Shown in pieces: positions 36,701-47,200 of a DNA stretch of 64,000 nucleotides (positions are counted from its first letter, which is position 1; each line of letters opens with the position of its first letter). Source of the DNA: Limnomonas spitsbergensis (Eukaryota; Chlorophyta; Chlorophyceae; Chlamydomonadales); NCBI GenBank assembly GCA_037349105.1, contig JAYJMM010000037.1, forward strand, positions 620,001 through 684,000, given 5' to 3'. A program made the position numbers and the translations under genes. The notes beneath the pieces were generated by a model. It searched no databases. It had not been told where the DNA came from and saw nothing but the letters and a program-made list of their open reading frames with translations.

Positions 36701-37592
36701 GCCCATGGACTGATGGGAACATGTAACCTCCCATCCATATGCATAAGACAATGGGCACGTCTCTACACAGGCACATGAGAATTCTCTACCCATGTGCATG
36801 ACATGAAAACAAGATGGGCACGTACCAGCCCATGTGTATGGGTTGATGCATACTTCCCCACCCATGACCATGAGCTGATGGGCACACGTCACCTCCCAAG
36901 AACATAAGCCGATGCGTGTGTCCCCACCCATGCGCATGAGTCTATATGAACTTCCCTACCCATGTGCTTAGGATAATGGGCACGTCCCCACAGCAGCACA
37001 TGAGCTGATGCTTACTGCTCCACCTATGTGCATGACTGCATGGGCGCATCCCTGCCCATATGTATGGGCTGATGCATACTTCCCCACTCATTTGCATGCG
37101 CTCATGGGCAAGTCCCCACCCATGTGGCAATGTCCATGTGCTGATGTTGACTCCTCCACCCTTGTGCATGAGCTAATGTGCACTTCCCCACTTATGTGCC
37201 TGAGCTGATGTACACTTCCCCACCTATGCGCATGAGCAAATGTGTTTCTTTTCACCCTTCCGCATGAGCAGATATGTGCTTCCCCAACCATGTGCATGAG
37301 CTGATAAGCAAGCCCCGACATATGCGCATGAGATACCAGTTATGCTGCTGCTGCTTACGTTTTGGTCCCATTGTATCTGCGTGAGGCTGGTGTGGTAGAT
37401 CTTGGGCAGGGTTAGGACGAGGACCACTACTACGATGGCCAGCAACACCGCTATGGCGCCTCCTTTGAAGGGGCGTCTCGCAGGAGCAACAGTTCGAGAA
37501 CCCTCCGCGTCCGTGACACTGGCTTCTGCATCCCCTCTGCTTTGGAAGATGGAGTAGCGCGCCTTGCGCTTGACGCCAGCGCGATCCATCAT
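21733..37592 (-). CDS. XEG113: GT77 arabinosyltransferase, XEG113/RRA-like (20 exons, 720 aa)
   Basis: Predicted Golgi type II enzyme adding arabinose to hydroxyproline-rich glycoproteins, as XEG113/RRA do in plants (family knowledge). Exons (high to low): 37592-37359, 35863-35741, 35042-34917, 33527-33461, 32844-32724, 31925-31789, 31458-31361, 30560-30502, 28921-28825, 27426-27369, 27047-26970, 26550-26397, 26057-25991, 25505-25445, 24915-24776, 24410-24303, 24062-23967, 23544-23488, 22195-22037, 21855-21733. All introns are GT-AG and all phases agree. Residues 44-62 form one transmembrane anchor. The nucleotide-diphospho-sugar transferase domain follows: MIVFTDHLMFSLFGATW (about 163-179), a DxD motif in QSDMDVVWF (D217, D219), NTGVYFLRNTSGG, and FHDQDGLYKYL (about 299-309). 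The C-terminal half (LNRTLILPK, then four cysteines at 543-569) matches the longer XEG113 type. XEG113 versus another GT77 clade was not tested. Confidence 0.93.
22745..23205. repeat. Minisatellite (gatgtaggccaggcgggg) in GT77 intron 18
   Basis: gtaggccaggcggggtaagg and gcaaagagggatgta alternate over about ten units in the intron 22196-23487. Open minus-strand frames rich in Pro, Leu and His are by-products. Confidence 0.95.
24183..24260 (+). repeat. Dispersed repeat family A (SINE-like), copy
   Basis: Reads aactacgccctattaagg and then aaggaaacagtgcagcttgg, in the intron between GT77 exons at 24303 and 24062. The same parts occur at about 21585, 25551, 25645, 27232 (opposite strand), 60080, 61557 (opposite) and 62655 (opposite). 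It ends before the conserved gcgccgttacc box seen in full copies. Confidence 0.6.
24916..25085. repeat. 28-bp repeat carrying copies of the exon 15 acceptor
   Basis: The unit contains gcaacaggatggtgcaacaa at 28-bp spacing, about six copies. On the gene strand each copy reads ttag|gtgttgttgca, the same as the acceptor and first bases of GT77 exon 15 (starting at 24915). Choosing the copy at 24915 gives a phase match with exon 14. Confidence 0.9.
25540..25730 (+). repeat. Two tandem family A copies in GT77 intron 13
   Basis: Copy one starts after a gaaagaaagaaa run: aactacgccctactggagcc, then gaacagcacagcttgggccc. Copy two starts at about 25645 and runs to cacatccgcgccgttacc near 25722. They lie in the intron between GT77 exons 13 and 14 (25506-25990). 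Confidence 0.7.
27230..27325 (-). repeat. Dispersed repeat family A copy, opposite orientation
   Basis: Reads ggtaacggcgcggatgtggc, a gctgcgctgttttcttaact box, then an acgccccccacggggc hairpin and a ctttttt/ccttcc tail. Near-identical to the copy at 61557-61650. It lies in GT77 intron 10 (27048-27368). Confidence 0.75.
27530..27860. repeat. 56-bp tandem repeat in GT77 intron 9, about six copies
   Basis: ggagttacac recurs at 27592, 27648 and 27704, a 56-bp spacing, with cagtgatgagggggttacat and gaacgcaaggtcaa between. It lies just beyond a truncated copy of exon 10 (27477-27519). Confidence 0.95.
28230..28720. repeat. About 49-bp tandem repeat in GT77 intron 9, nine copies
   Basis: Units of gaccctcaaccagggaaagg, then a G-rich run and ccctttcccagccctg. 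The complementary blocks ccctggac...ccaggg and cccttt...aaaggg could fold into hairpins. The open plus-strand frame is not a gene. Confidence 0.95.
28922..29950 (-). repeat. 100-bp repeat containing the acceptor and first part of GT77 exon 9, ten extra copies
   Basis: The block ggccggcatctgggccagct to atcttggtgta recurs every 100 bp (junction positions 29021, 29121 and so on to 29921). On the gene strand each copy holds an acceptor-like cacacag or cacacaag, then TACACCAAGATCATAGGYG and the codons for KTKLAQMPATQF, as in exon 9. The true exon (28825-28921) is the last copy in transcript order and alone continues to QNGYSHCINQIHK and a donor. 100 is not divisible by three, so including a copy would shift the frame. 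Confidence 0.97.
30590..30715. repeat. Short repeat gcggtacaatggtgaggtac in GT77 intron 7
   Basis: gcggtacaatggtgaggtac and close variants recur about six times just upstream, in transcript sense, of exon 8 (starts at 30560), beginning roughly 30 bp from the acceptor. Confidence 0.85.
32546..32700. repeat. Dispersed repeat family B, copy 2
   Basis: cagctacatgtcagctacat, then ccgctggccggaggct, tatggccagctttgttgctt, and a gggcggcc tail. It aligns by eye with 47630-47780 at most positions. It lies in GT77 intron 5 (31926-32723), next to the exon 5 donor. Confidence 0.75.
33533..34140. repeat. 21-bp tandem repeat in GT77 intron 3, about 28 copies
   Basis: Units of ggttcaggatccatcaatga plus one base. 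The array starts 6 bp from the acceptor of exon 4 (33527). The unit is a multiple of three without stops, so both strands show long false proteins (SGSINEG or MDPEPSL repeats). A short degenerate break lies near 33880-33950. Confidence 0.98.
34450..34830. repeat. C-rich 31-bp repeat flanked by copies of the GT77 exon 3 end
   Basis: ccccccctccctccgccccc recurs at roughly 31 bp from 34515 to 34740. It is G-rich on the transcribed RNA. On the gene strand, ctgagctg|gtgtatc (near 34775) and ggctgagctg|gtgcgtc (near 34472) repeat the end of exon 3 and its donor. The first copy extends back over GGTATCA, TGGCAGTG and CAG of the exon. Confidence 0.9.
35330..35505. repeat. About 32-bp repeat (gacaggtgcagggcctaggg) in GT77 intron 2
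   Basis: gacaggtgcagggcctaggg with gtttagggcggggg recurs five times between exons 2 and 3 (35043-35740). Confidence 0.85.
36195..37345. repeat. Degenerate about 30-bp repeat filling GT77 intron 1
   Basis: Words like catgagctgatgtgtac, cttccccacccatg and gtgcatgagctgatg recur some 35 times across most of the intron 35864-37358, ending about 15 bp from the exon 1 donor. Copies are far more diverged than in the other arrays, which suggests an old expansion. Confidence 0.9.
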
Positions 37593-38397
37593 CGCAGATC
37601 AGACCCAGCGTTTCCTTAGATGAGCTTGGCGACGCAGAGCATGTGGCAGAGTATGCAGTTCGAGTAGCAGATGTAGGCTGAGAAGGCAGGTTCGGGAGAC
37701 GAGGGGCAATCGCGGTGTATTTTTGAATTTGGATTTGGGCGACAGGGGCGAAAGATCTGTACGCATCGGCTGCCTTGGCGGGGAATGGGGTCAAACTGGC
37801 AGCACGTGATCAATTTAGATCGCAGTTGAAATGCCAAACAAGGGGTTGGTGATGTCGCTGCTGTAGCTAATGATGATGGGGGCGATGAACCTGGATCAAC
37901 GTCATGGATCTCTTGGCCACCCACGTATGTCTGCACCTTATAAAAGTACCTTTTTAAGGGAGATATATACCTCACTAGTAGGGCTTTCACACCTCCCGTT
38001 CCAAACTCCTGCACCAGCTTCTACCCCAGCTTCTACTCGAGCCACGGGCGACGCTGGATCAATACAATCAAGGAGACGATTGCCACCTGATTAAAACAAC
38101 CCTCGTTATTACAGGTAAGAAAAACTTTGATTAGGCGTCGACATCAAGACAGGCAGTTAGTGTGTAGCCCGGCATCCATCGGCCGCCCATTCTTCAAACC
38201 CACCGACACGGCGATTCCGGAGTGCGTGCGCGTGCAACTGCTCATCACACACCAAGTCACCTTGATCCTGACACAACACACACACGCACACACACATAGG
38301 GAGTGCTGCTACTGAGAGAACAGCGCCTGACACCTTCTACCCACCTACATCAAGTCAGCCACGTCCAGACCAAGCAACAGGCAAGAGCACCTCAGCC
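37593..38397. promoter_or_regulatory. Divergent promoter region between GT77 and LOG
   Basis: The two start codons face away from each other, 805 bp apart, so promoters and both 5' leaders must lie here. The LOG side holds a cacacacacgcacacacaca microsatellite (38276-38298) within the likely leader. No TATA box or known algal element could be assigned with confidence. ccttataaaagtacc at 37937 is an AT-rich candidate. Confidence 0.6.
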
Positions 38398-41300
38398 ATG
38401 GCCACCGATAGCAGCAGCAGCGCTGCAGCTACCGCCACTGCCTCAAGCCCCTCGGGAGGCCCTCTGCTCCACGACCTGAAGCGGATCTGCGTCTTCTGCG
38501 GATCTGCCATAGGATCCAAACCCGAATATGAAGCTGCTGCAGTCGCCCTTGGGGAGCGCATGGTGCATGAGGATGTGAAGCTGGTTTATGGTGGCGGCAA
38601 TGTCGGCCTCATGGGCGTGATTGGCAGGACGGTAAGTGCATGGGATACGCTGTCAACATGCATGCCCTGCCCCTTAGCTCTTGGGCTGTGCTGTCAACAT
38701 GCATGCCATGCCCCTTAGCTCTTGGGCTGTGCTGTCAACATGCATGCCATGCCCCTTAGCTCTTGGGCTGTGCTGTCAACATGCATGCCATGCCCCTTAG
38801 CTCTTGGGCTGTGCTGTCAACATGCATGCCATGCCCCTTAGCTCTTGGGCTGTGCTATCAACATGCATGCCATGCCCCTTAGCTCTTGGACTGTGCTGTC
38901 AACATGCATGCCATGCCCCTTAGCTCTTGGGCTGTGCTGTCAGCATGCATGCCATGCTACTCAGCTCTTGGGCTGTGCTGTCAACATGCATGCCATGCCC
39001 CCCAGCTCTTGGGCTGTGCTGTCTACATGCATGCCATGCCCCCCAGCTCTTGGGCTGTGCTGTCAACATGCATGCCATGCCCCTTAGCTCTTGGGCTGTG
39101 CTGTCAGCATGCATGCCATGCTCCCCAGCTCTTTGGCTGTGCTGTCTACATGCACACCATGCCACCTCTTCCCTAAGGTTTGTATTCTCCATACGCATGC
39201 CATGCCACCCCACCCCTTCCTGCTGCTGCTGCCCCCTTCCCTGGCTGCCAGGTACACAAGGGCCTAGGTGATGAGGGTGTTCTGGGGATCATCCCGTCAT
39301 CCCTGACGAGCAAGGAGGTGAGGACTCTGGCATGAGCATGGGGCATTAAATTGAAGGGCGACATAGAGGCAAGGGGGCTTCAGTTTGGGGCATCGAAGTT
39401 TCTAGGGGTGACAAAGCTGCAAAGGGAGGGGGGGGAGAAGAATCCTGTGAATCACTTTATGGAGGCTGCTCTAGGCCCTCTTGCCTGGCGGAGGCAGTGC
39501 TGATAGGATGATTGCAGGGCGTATGGTTTTGCACCGCCGCAGGCCCGTTCCCTTATCCTCCTCTGGAACGGGTGAGGCTTAAATTTCCAGGCCAGGGGAG
39601 ATCCACCTCCTGAGCAATTGGATGCCACCTGGCCCGGAAAGGACGGAACCCCGAATTCAAAACAACAACTTCATGAAAAGCCCCCATTGGGCTGTCCCGC
39701 CGTCCCGCCCACTCTCTCATGATCCTGGCATGGCATTGGTGTGCATGGACAGGCACCCTGCGGGCCAAAGCTTCTGAAACCCCGATTCTTCGCACCTTCA
39801 CCCTCCCAACCTGCCACTCCCACTCCACTCGCCCCCCCGCCCCGCCTACGCACTTCCGCCCTTCCGATCTGCTGCTCCCCTGCCCTGCCCTGCCCCCGCC
39901 ACCCAGCTGTCTGGAAAGATGATCGGACGCCTGGAAGTAGTGCCGGACATGCACACCCGCAAGGCGCTCATGGCCAAGCACGCTGATGGCTTCATTGCAA
40001 TGCCCGGAGGGTGAGTCCTAGAGCCGGAGGAGCTAATACATAGTGTGGAGCTAATGCATAGTGTGGAGCTAATGCCTAGTGTGGAGCTAATGCATAGTGT
40101 GGAGCTAATGCACAGTGTGGAGCTAATGCGTAGTGTGGAGCTAATGCATAGTGTGGAGCTAATGCATAGTGTGGAGCTAATGCATAGTGTGGAGCTAATG
40201 CATAGTGTGGAGCTAATGCATAGTGTGGAGCTAATGCATAGTGTGGAGCTAATGCATAGTGTGGAGCTAATGCATAGTGTGGAGCTAATGCATAATGTGG
40301 AGCTAATGCATAGTGTGGAGCTAATGCATAGCGTGGAGCTAATGCATAGTGTGGAGCTAATGCATAGCGTGGAGCTAATGCATAGTGTGGAGCTAATGCA
40401 TAAGTGTGGAGCTAGTGCATAAGTGTAGAGCAATAGTATGGGCTCATGACCTGAAAGCATGAGTGCTTGGAAATAGCTCGCCAGGACTTCCTTTGAGGTC
40501 CCTCAACTGATTTTGCTCCTTTTTGCGTCCATGTCTGTCTGAAACAGTACTTTGCCCCTTTCCTTCTTGTGCATCGTTTTGATACCGTTTGTTAGTCTTC
40601 TCTTCACCCTCCATGTCTTGACAGGTTTGGGACACTCGAGGAGCTCATGGAAGTGAGTTAGCAGCTTTGTAGCGTGCGCCAACCAATGCGGGAGCAAACT
40701 CCTTGAATCCACGCACGCCGGTGTATATACATTATACTTGCGTGTTCATCTCTGTGATTGTTTAATTGCCCCCCATCCAATCATAAATCTATCCCAGATG
40801 ATGGAGCAATGGTATCTGTATGAAAAACATGTGCACTTAAAAAACATTTTTCCTGATGCTTTGAAAGTGTTTACTTCTGGTAAAACTTTATGGGCCATGG
40901 AAATTCCGCCCCTTCAAATCAGAACCATGAACCCTGCACCTCTCAGACCCACTCTGCTGCTCCTTACCACTACCTTTGCGGCTGTCGGCTGCTCAACCTC
41001 TCAGGTCCTTACTTGGCAGCAGCTTGGTTTCCACGATAAGCCCATTGGACTATACAACATCGGCGGCTTCTTTGACCCCCTGGTTGCGTTCTTCCAGCAT
41101 TGTGTGCAAGAGGTGGGCCAACAGATGGCCAACAATGGCCTGCCAGCAGTTGGCCAAGAATGGGCTTGCCAACAGTTTTCCAACAATGGGCCTGCCAGCA
41201 GTTGGCCACAATGTCTTACAAATATGGACCACTGGTAAACTACTGTAGCTTTGATTTGCCTTCCCTTGTCCCTGCATCCTTGTTCATGGCCCGCTACCAA

Positions 41301-42924
41301 ACGCATGGCGCAATGGCCCATGATTGCTACTAATCAGTCCATGACGCTTTGCTGACTGATTCCACCCTGAACTGGTGCCGTGATTGTGTGACACGCATGG
41401 CACATTCTATCCTTGTACCGATGCCGTTATTGTGAAAAGTATGGCACTTTCGACCCTGAACCGTGGTCGTGATCATTTGATGCGCATGGCGCAGTGGTGG
41501 CCCCTGCGCGCCCACTGAGCGTTTCAGGCCTAACCTGCCACCATGATTATGTGATACGCATGGCGCAGTGGTGGCCCCTGCGCGCCCACTGAGCGTTTCA
41601 GGCCTAACCTGCCACCATGATTATGTGATACACATGGCGCAGTGGTGGCCCCTGCGCGCCCACTGAGCGTTTCAGGCCTAACCTGCCACCATGATTATGC
41701 GATACGCATGGCGCAGTGGTGGCCCCTGCGCGCCCACTGAGCGTTTCAGGCCTAACCTGCCACCATGATTATGTGATACGCATGGCGCAGTGGTGGCCCC
41801 TGCGCGCCCACTGAGCGTTTCAGGCCTAACCTGCCACCATGATTATGTGATACGCATGGCGCAGTGGTGGCCCCTGCGCGCCTGCTGAACGTTTCTGCCC
41901 TATCCTTCCGCCATGATTATGTAATACGCATGGTGCAGTGGTGGCTCCCGTGTGTCTGCTAAACGTTCCTGTCCTGTCCTGACGTCATAATTATGTGATG
42001 CGCTTGGCGCATTGGTGGCTCCCGTACGTCTGCTGAAGGTTTCTGCTCATGCTTGCCTCTCAGGGCTTCGTTAAACTGCAATACTGCACGATGATCGTGT
42101 CGGCAGACGCAACAGAGCTGCTACAAAAGATGAGGGAGTTCAAAGGTCAGCAATGGAAGAGGGCCTTCCTTCCCTTAAACCTCTCCCCCCCCCACCCTGT
42201 ATCTGGGGAGGGCATCATTTTCCACAGGGTATAGGGTATACCGCATGCGTGTCAAGGGAATTTAGCATTCGGGGGCACTTCGGAGGCACTTCCTCCCTTT
42301 GACCTCCTAACTCACTGGTGCTGCTTTACATAAATGATTGTGTGAATAAAGAGGTCTTTTACTTTGAGGTCCAGTGGTAAGCTATGTAAATCATGCCCTC
42401 TTCAAAGCTGGAAGTACTGAGAAATCCATCACAAACAAAAATTACGAATAGCCAATGAATGCCTAAGTAGTGTGTTGTGACAGGTTTTTGCAGTCCACAG
42501 AGCGTCAGGAAGGCTCATAGGACTCGAACAAGCAGACCACTTCAAGTCGTAACAAGACTGAATATTATTTAACCCGAGCTCTGATATTCGCAATTGATCT
42601 TTACTCGGCTACTGGCAGGCTGCTGATCCCTGTCCCTTGATCATTCACACTGAAACCTTGGCGCTCCTGTCCCGTCCCCCTTCTGTGACTGTCCCTGGCG
42701 CCCCCTCCTGCCCCCTGATGTCCAACTCTCCTGCCCTCGTGACCCTCCTACCCTCCCCCCCCCTCCACCTTCTGAGTGCCCCCCTCCTGACCCCTGATGT
42801 CCCGGATTCGTGACCAACAGCGCCCGAGTCCGTGATCGATAGGCATGCGCGGGAGCTGGGCCCCGATGGCGTTAACGTGAGCATTGCAGCGGCCGAGGCG
42901 GAGGAGAAGACTGTCGAGGCTTGA
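38398..42924 (+). CDS. LOG: LOG family cytokinin riboside 5'-monophosphate phosphoribohydrolase (7 exons, 241 aa)
   Basis: LOG enzymes release free-base cytokinin from its riboside monophosphate in the cytosol (family knowledge). Exons: 38398-38631, 39252-39317, 39907-40010, 40625-40652, 41005-41112, 42064-42145, 42821-42924. All introns are GT-AG and phases agree. After a Ser/Ala-rich leader (1-22) come KRICVFCGSAIGSKPEY, KLVYGGGNVGLMG, then GVLGIIPSSL, and the family signature PGGFGTLEELME (PGGxGTxxE) split across exons 3 and 4. LTWQQLGFHDKPIGLYNIGGFF follows in exon 5. The Glu and Arg/Thr positions of the signature are intact, so an active enzyme is expected. The C-terminus (exon 7) is Glu/Ala-rich and less conserved. 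Length fits the family (about 200-240). The ATG at 38398 has no competing upstream start in frame. Some family members act on other nucleotides, so the substrate is inferred. Confidence 0.95.
38645..39165. repeat. 41-bp tandem repeat in LOG intron 1, about 12 copies
   Basis: ctgtcaacatgcatgccatg recurs at 41-bp spacing (38650, 38691, 38732 and on), with cccttagctcttgggctgtg between. The array begins about 15 bp after the exon 1 donor gtaagt. Confidence 0.97.
40025..40435. repeat. 18-bp tandem repeat in LOG intron 3, about 22 copies
   Basis: Units of agctaatgcatagtgtgg, starting about 17 bp after the exon 3 donor. The unit resembles gaggagctcatggaagtgag, the end of exon 4 with its donor, and in one frame even reads ELM, as exon 4 does. 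Confidence 0.97.
41113..41225. repeat. Short repeat adjoining the LOG exon 5 donor
   Basis: gtgggccaacagatggccaac opens intron 5 at the donor, and ggcctgccagcagttggcca then recurs with variants three to four times to about 41210. Confidence 0.8.
41330..42056. repeat. 74-bp tandem repeat in LOG intron 5, about nine copies
   Basis: gcagtggtggcccctgcgcg recurs at 41491 and 41565 and on at 74-bp spacing. Outer copies are more diverged and central ones near-identical. The array ends within about 10 bp of the exon 6 acceptor (42064). Confidence 0.95.
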
Positions 42925-44267
42925 GGGCTATAAAGGCGAAGATGGCTTAAGGGCTATGAAGGCGAAGAAGGCTTGGAAGCTATTAAGGAGAAGAAGGCTG
43001 GAGGGATTTTGGTGACGAGGAAGGCATGGGGCTTGCACTTAGGCTGGCCTGAGGGTTTGCTTAGCTGGTTGAGGGTGTGGTCGAGGGGGGCCAGATGAGT
43101 GCTCCTGGGCTTGGCTGGATGCCGCAGCATGCTGTTATCTGGAGCCAGTCGTTTCAGAATCTGAGTCCTGAGTTTGTATACTACACCGATATCTGATCTT
43201 CAGGACAGAGCGCCAATGCCCAGCTGGGCACCTGGGCCCATATGCCCTAGGCTCCTAGAACGCAAGGGAAATCTTCAATCTAGGCTCGACAGGAAATGGC
43301 TCTACTCCATTGTTCAGGACCTCCATTCCGAACGCAACTTACTTACAGTTGGGACTTGGGCGCCCACGCGGCCGAGCTTTGAGCGGGCCCAGAGGTGTAA
43401 CTTTATTGACTACAGTTACCGTATTCAAATGCCTGGTCCTGGGGAGGTGGAAAATAAAGAGCAACTGGAAAGTGGGAAACCTACGCCTCTCATGGGGTGG
43501 AGGATTGATGGACATTAAAGAGTACAGGGCTGATGATGCTTGTTGTATTGGCGCACCGGCATACTTTATGTTTTCTCCGACATACGCAGCCTTGGCATTG
43601 CCCTCGCCAGAAGTGTGGGGATCACAGGATAGTCATACAGCCCAACAAAGCAGACCTGAGGCGGACTTCCAAATAACTTTTGCCTGTTCCCCAGCAGGGG
43701 GTCCATTCAGTATTAATAGAAAGACCCATGGGCTGTGACACAAGCCAAGCCATTAGACTCAATCAGCTTGTCAGACTCGAGAGTTGCATGCACCAGGACC
43801 TCGGGCATAGTTCAACATGGTAAACATAATTGATGGGGACGAATGCCTTTTGTAGGTAGGTAGGATGTGAAGCGGCTGCTGCAGTCACTCTTTTCTGAGC
43901 AAGGACTTGGACATGTTTTGAGTTCATGAATCTGGGCCTGCATCTGACTGACAGGCAGGTTCAAATCTGTGCATATATGTTGTGTCGTAACTAGTCGCGG
44001 CTTTTTTGCTGTGGGCTTCGATTAAAATGCCGCTAGTGGCGGGAGCTGATGGGGCATGTTTTTGTTTTTTGCCGCGGGGGCCTGTCTTTTTAGCCCTTAC
44101 ATGAAACCAACTTGATTTTGTCGTGCGTTCAACAAACAGCGTTTCGAAGGACTATTCTTAAATATTTGCCTGGTTATTGTCCTCTCGTCTCCTATTCTTC
44201 CGGAACGTTCCCGTGACAGCATCCCTCTTGCAGCCTCCGCTTCCCCTCTTTGCATCCATCTGCCAAC
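42925..44267. other. Intergenic region between LOG and CCT2
   Basis: Right after the LOG stop, gctatgaaggcgaagaaggc-like phrases repeat four times, probably within the 3' untranslated region. The rest must include the LOG polyadenylation site and the CCT2 promoter. Open frames at 43174-43738 show no recognisable domain. Confidence 0.5.
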
Positions 44268-47200
44268 ATGGCGATGAGCGTAAGTAATGACGATGCTATA
44301 TTGTGTACTTGGATCTTCGAATTTCATCGTTGGGTCCTTCCACGATCTACGTTTTGCATCATCTTACAGGCTCTCACTTTCACCCTCGCCCCCTATAGAT
44401 GAGCCAGCAGTCGGGCATCTTGCAACAAGGTGCCAGCGAGGAGCGCGGTGAAAATGCCCGCCTGGTGAGGAGAGCTCCGTGCCAAAATGGAGGCAACATC
44501 TGCATGCTCCCTCGCGCTGCTTTGTAGATTGTATCTGCTCTCTGAATTTATTCGTCGTCCGCCGCAGGCTTCTTTTGTGGGTGCGGTCGCGATCGCTGAC
44601 TTGGTGAAGTCGACACTGGGCCCCAAAGGCATGGTAAGCGCGCCGCAAGGAAATCGGACTCGCAAGAATGCACGCCTCACTATCCATCAGAAGATTGAGC
44701 TCAAAAGTAAAGAAATTATAATGGGGGGCTTTAAACCTGCATCTGATGAACAGCCCATGCACACAACGAAGTGCATGGGATATTCTTGCTTCCTCCTCGG
44801 TATTGAAGGCTGTGACGAGCTCCAGATCATCAGGTGCCCACCACTATAATGATCCTGATCACCAGGCAATCTAATGTTGTCTTGATCCGGACCACAGGAC
44901 AAAATCTTGCAGAGCATGGGCCGTGGCCAGGCCATCACAGTCACAAACGACGGTGCCACAATCCTCAAGTCCATCTATATTGACAACCCAGCTGCCAAGG
45001 TGCTAGTTGGTAAGTTAAGGGTCACATATCCATGTGCATGCTCTGGAACCAGATGCATGTGGGTGCATCCGCTTCTGGTGCATGATGTCACACCTGGACA
45101 CCATGGTGTGAGGCTGATACACATGCTGCTTATTGTTTATAAGAGAATCTGTAACTAATCCTCCACTCACTTTCCTCTTGCTCTCTCAGACATCTCCAAG
45201 GTCCAGGATGACGAGGTCGGCGATGGCACCACGTCGGTGGTGGTGCTGGCCGGCGAGCTGCTACGTGAGGCGGAGCAGTTGGTGAACCAGAAGATCCACC
45301 CTATGACCATCATCGCAGGTGCGGGGGAAATGTTATTTACTTCAACAGGCTCCCTCCCAGGCCCTCCTAGTTGGATCAGCCTGCTGCAGCCTCTTTTGCC
45401 AAGGGATCTGGTTGGGAAACAGTGAGCCGGCCATGCTGGTTTTTGATTATTTGCTGCTTGGCCCATAGCTTTGTGCATGACGTGATTGTGTGTGTTTGGG
45501 AATGCATGCCGGTTTCAAGTGTGGTAGAAACAGATCATAGGCCGGATCCCTACCATTCATGTGTTGGAATGGGGATCAGCCGGTGGTTGATGTGGCAAAG
45601 CCCAGGGTGATTATTTGCCTGTGCCTGAACTGGAGGTAATTCAGATCCGAACTCAGAGGAGGGGGAACCAGCATGGCCTCGCTACAGTGGACAACAATGA
45701 GTATGGAATTTTGAATCAGTTCAAAAAGCGGATGTTGCGATACAATAATTGTATGGTACTAGTAGTTCAGATTTAAGTGTTTAGAGGGAGGAAATGAAAG
45801 GAACTTGCTAGCCCAATGTGCTGTGGCAGACAATATTTGATTGCCGCTGAGCGTGTGATAGGTGGTAGCTGGGCGAGGGTCGGGCCAGAGATATGGCTAT
45901 GTGAGGTCCAATGGGCCGGGTCAATGGTATATTCGATGTCCTAGTCAGACGGTTTCGCATGGAAGCAAGCTGTGGAATAGAAATTTGAAGTTGTGCATCA
46001 TCAGCTCGTAAGGCCGAGAGCCCTGGCTATGTTTAAGGCCATTGCCAAGCCTTTTGAGCCCATTGCCAAGCCTTTTGAGCCCAGGCCTAGGAGGAAGCTA
46101 TCGCTCAACCTTGAGAGCTCCTGTCTCAGAGAGTGAACCCTTCCTACCTGCACTGGGCCGTTGTTCTTTCCTTCTACCTCCTTGCCCACCAAAATTTGAG
46201 GAGGTTGCGCCTTCAGGGCCCCAACCCAGTCGCGCATGCATGCAGAAAACCAATATATGAATCCAGCCTAAATTCTCCACCCTAAATCTTGAACCTTGAC
46301 CCTGAACCAGTAATGAATCCACCCCAAATCCTGAACCCTGAACCTTGACCCTGAACCAATATACGCAGTCCTCCGCCCTAACTTCTGAACCCTGAACCTC
46401 TGCCCTAAATCCTGAACCCTGAACCTCGACCCCGCTTTTAAACAGGCTTCCGTGAGGCGTGTGAGTGCGCGCGCAAAGTGCTTGAAGACGCCGCCTTCAG
46501 CAACAGCGGCAACCCCGAGCTCTTCCGCTCCGACCTCATGAACATCGCCAAGACCACGCTTTCCAGCAAGATCCTTACGGGCGACAAGGAGCACTTTGCC
46601 AAGCTGGCCGTGGACGCGATCATGCGGCTCAAGGGCAGCGGCAACCTGGAGGCCATCCACATCATCAAGAAGCCGGGCGGGGCGCTCCGGGAATCATACC
46701 TGGACGAAGGGTACATTCTGGACAAGAAGATCGGAGTGGGCCAGGTGGGACAGATGGGGAGGCGGGGTAGCTGGGCTACTGGGGAGTGGGCCAGGGGGGG
46801 ACCAAATGGGAGTGTTTAGGGTGGCCGAATGGGCGGCAGGTTCGACGAGCTAGGGGGTTAAGGGAAGGTTGCAGCAGCTGCAGTAGGAGCTGGTAGGACA
46901 GGGCATTGCAAATGAAAGAGGGGCATGCCTGGATGGCTAAATCAGGAGGAGGGGTGGCGGACCTAGGGTGGAGCCAGGGAGAGAAAATATTTGAAAAAGG
47001 AGTAACCTGAAACCAAAATAGGTCATCGAAGATGGTGTGGGCCAGCACAGGGAGGAGCCCCACCTGTGTTTTTACAAGTCAGTGGCCCTGACCTGCGCCC
47101 CTTGACGCTGTTTTACCGAGCACCGTCCTCAACACTTGCAGCCTAAGCGCATCGAGAATGCACGCATCCTGGTGGCTAACACGGCCATGGACACGGACAA

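Noticed and set aside
46250..46440. Telomere-like ccctgaaccctgaac repeat
   Set aside because: It is irregular, short and inside a CCT2 intron, and does not match a plant/algal telomere repeat (ccctaaa) in register.
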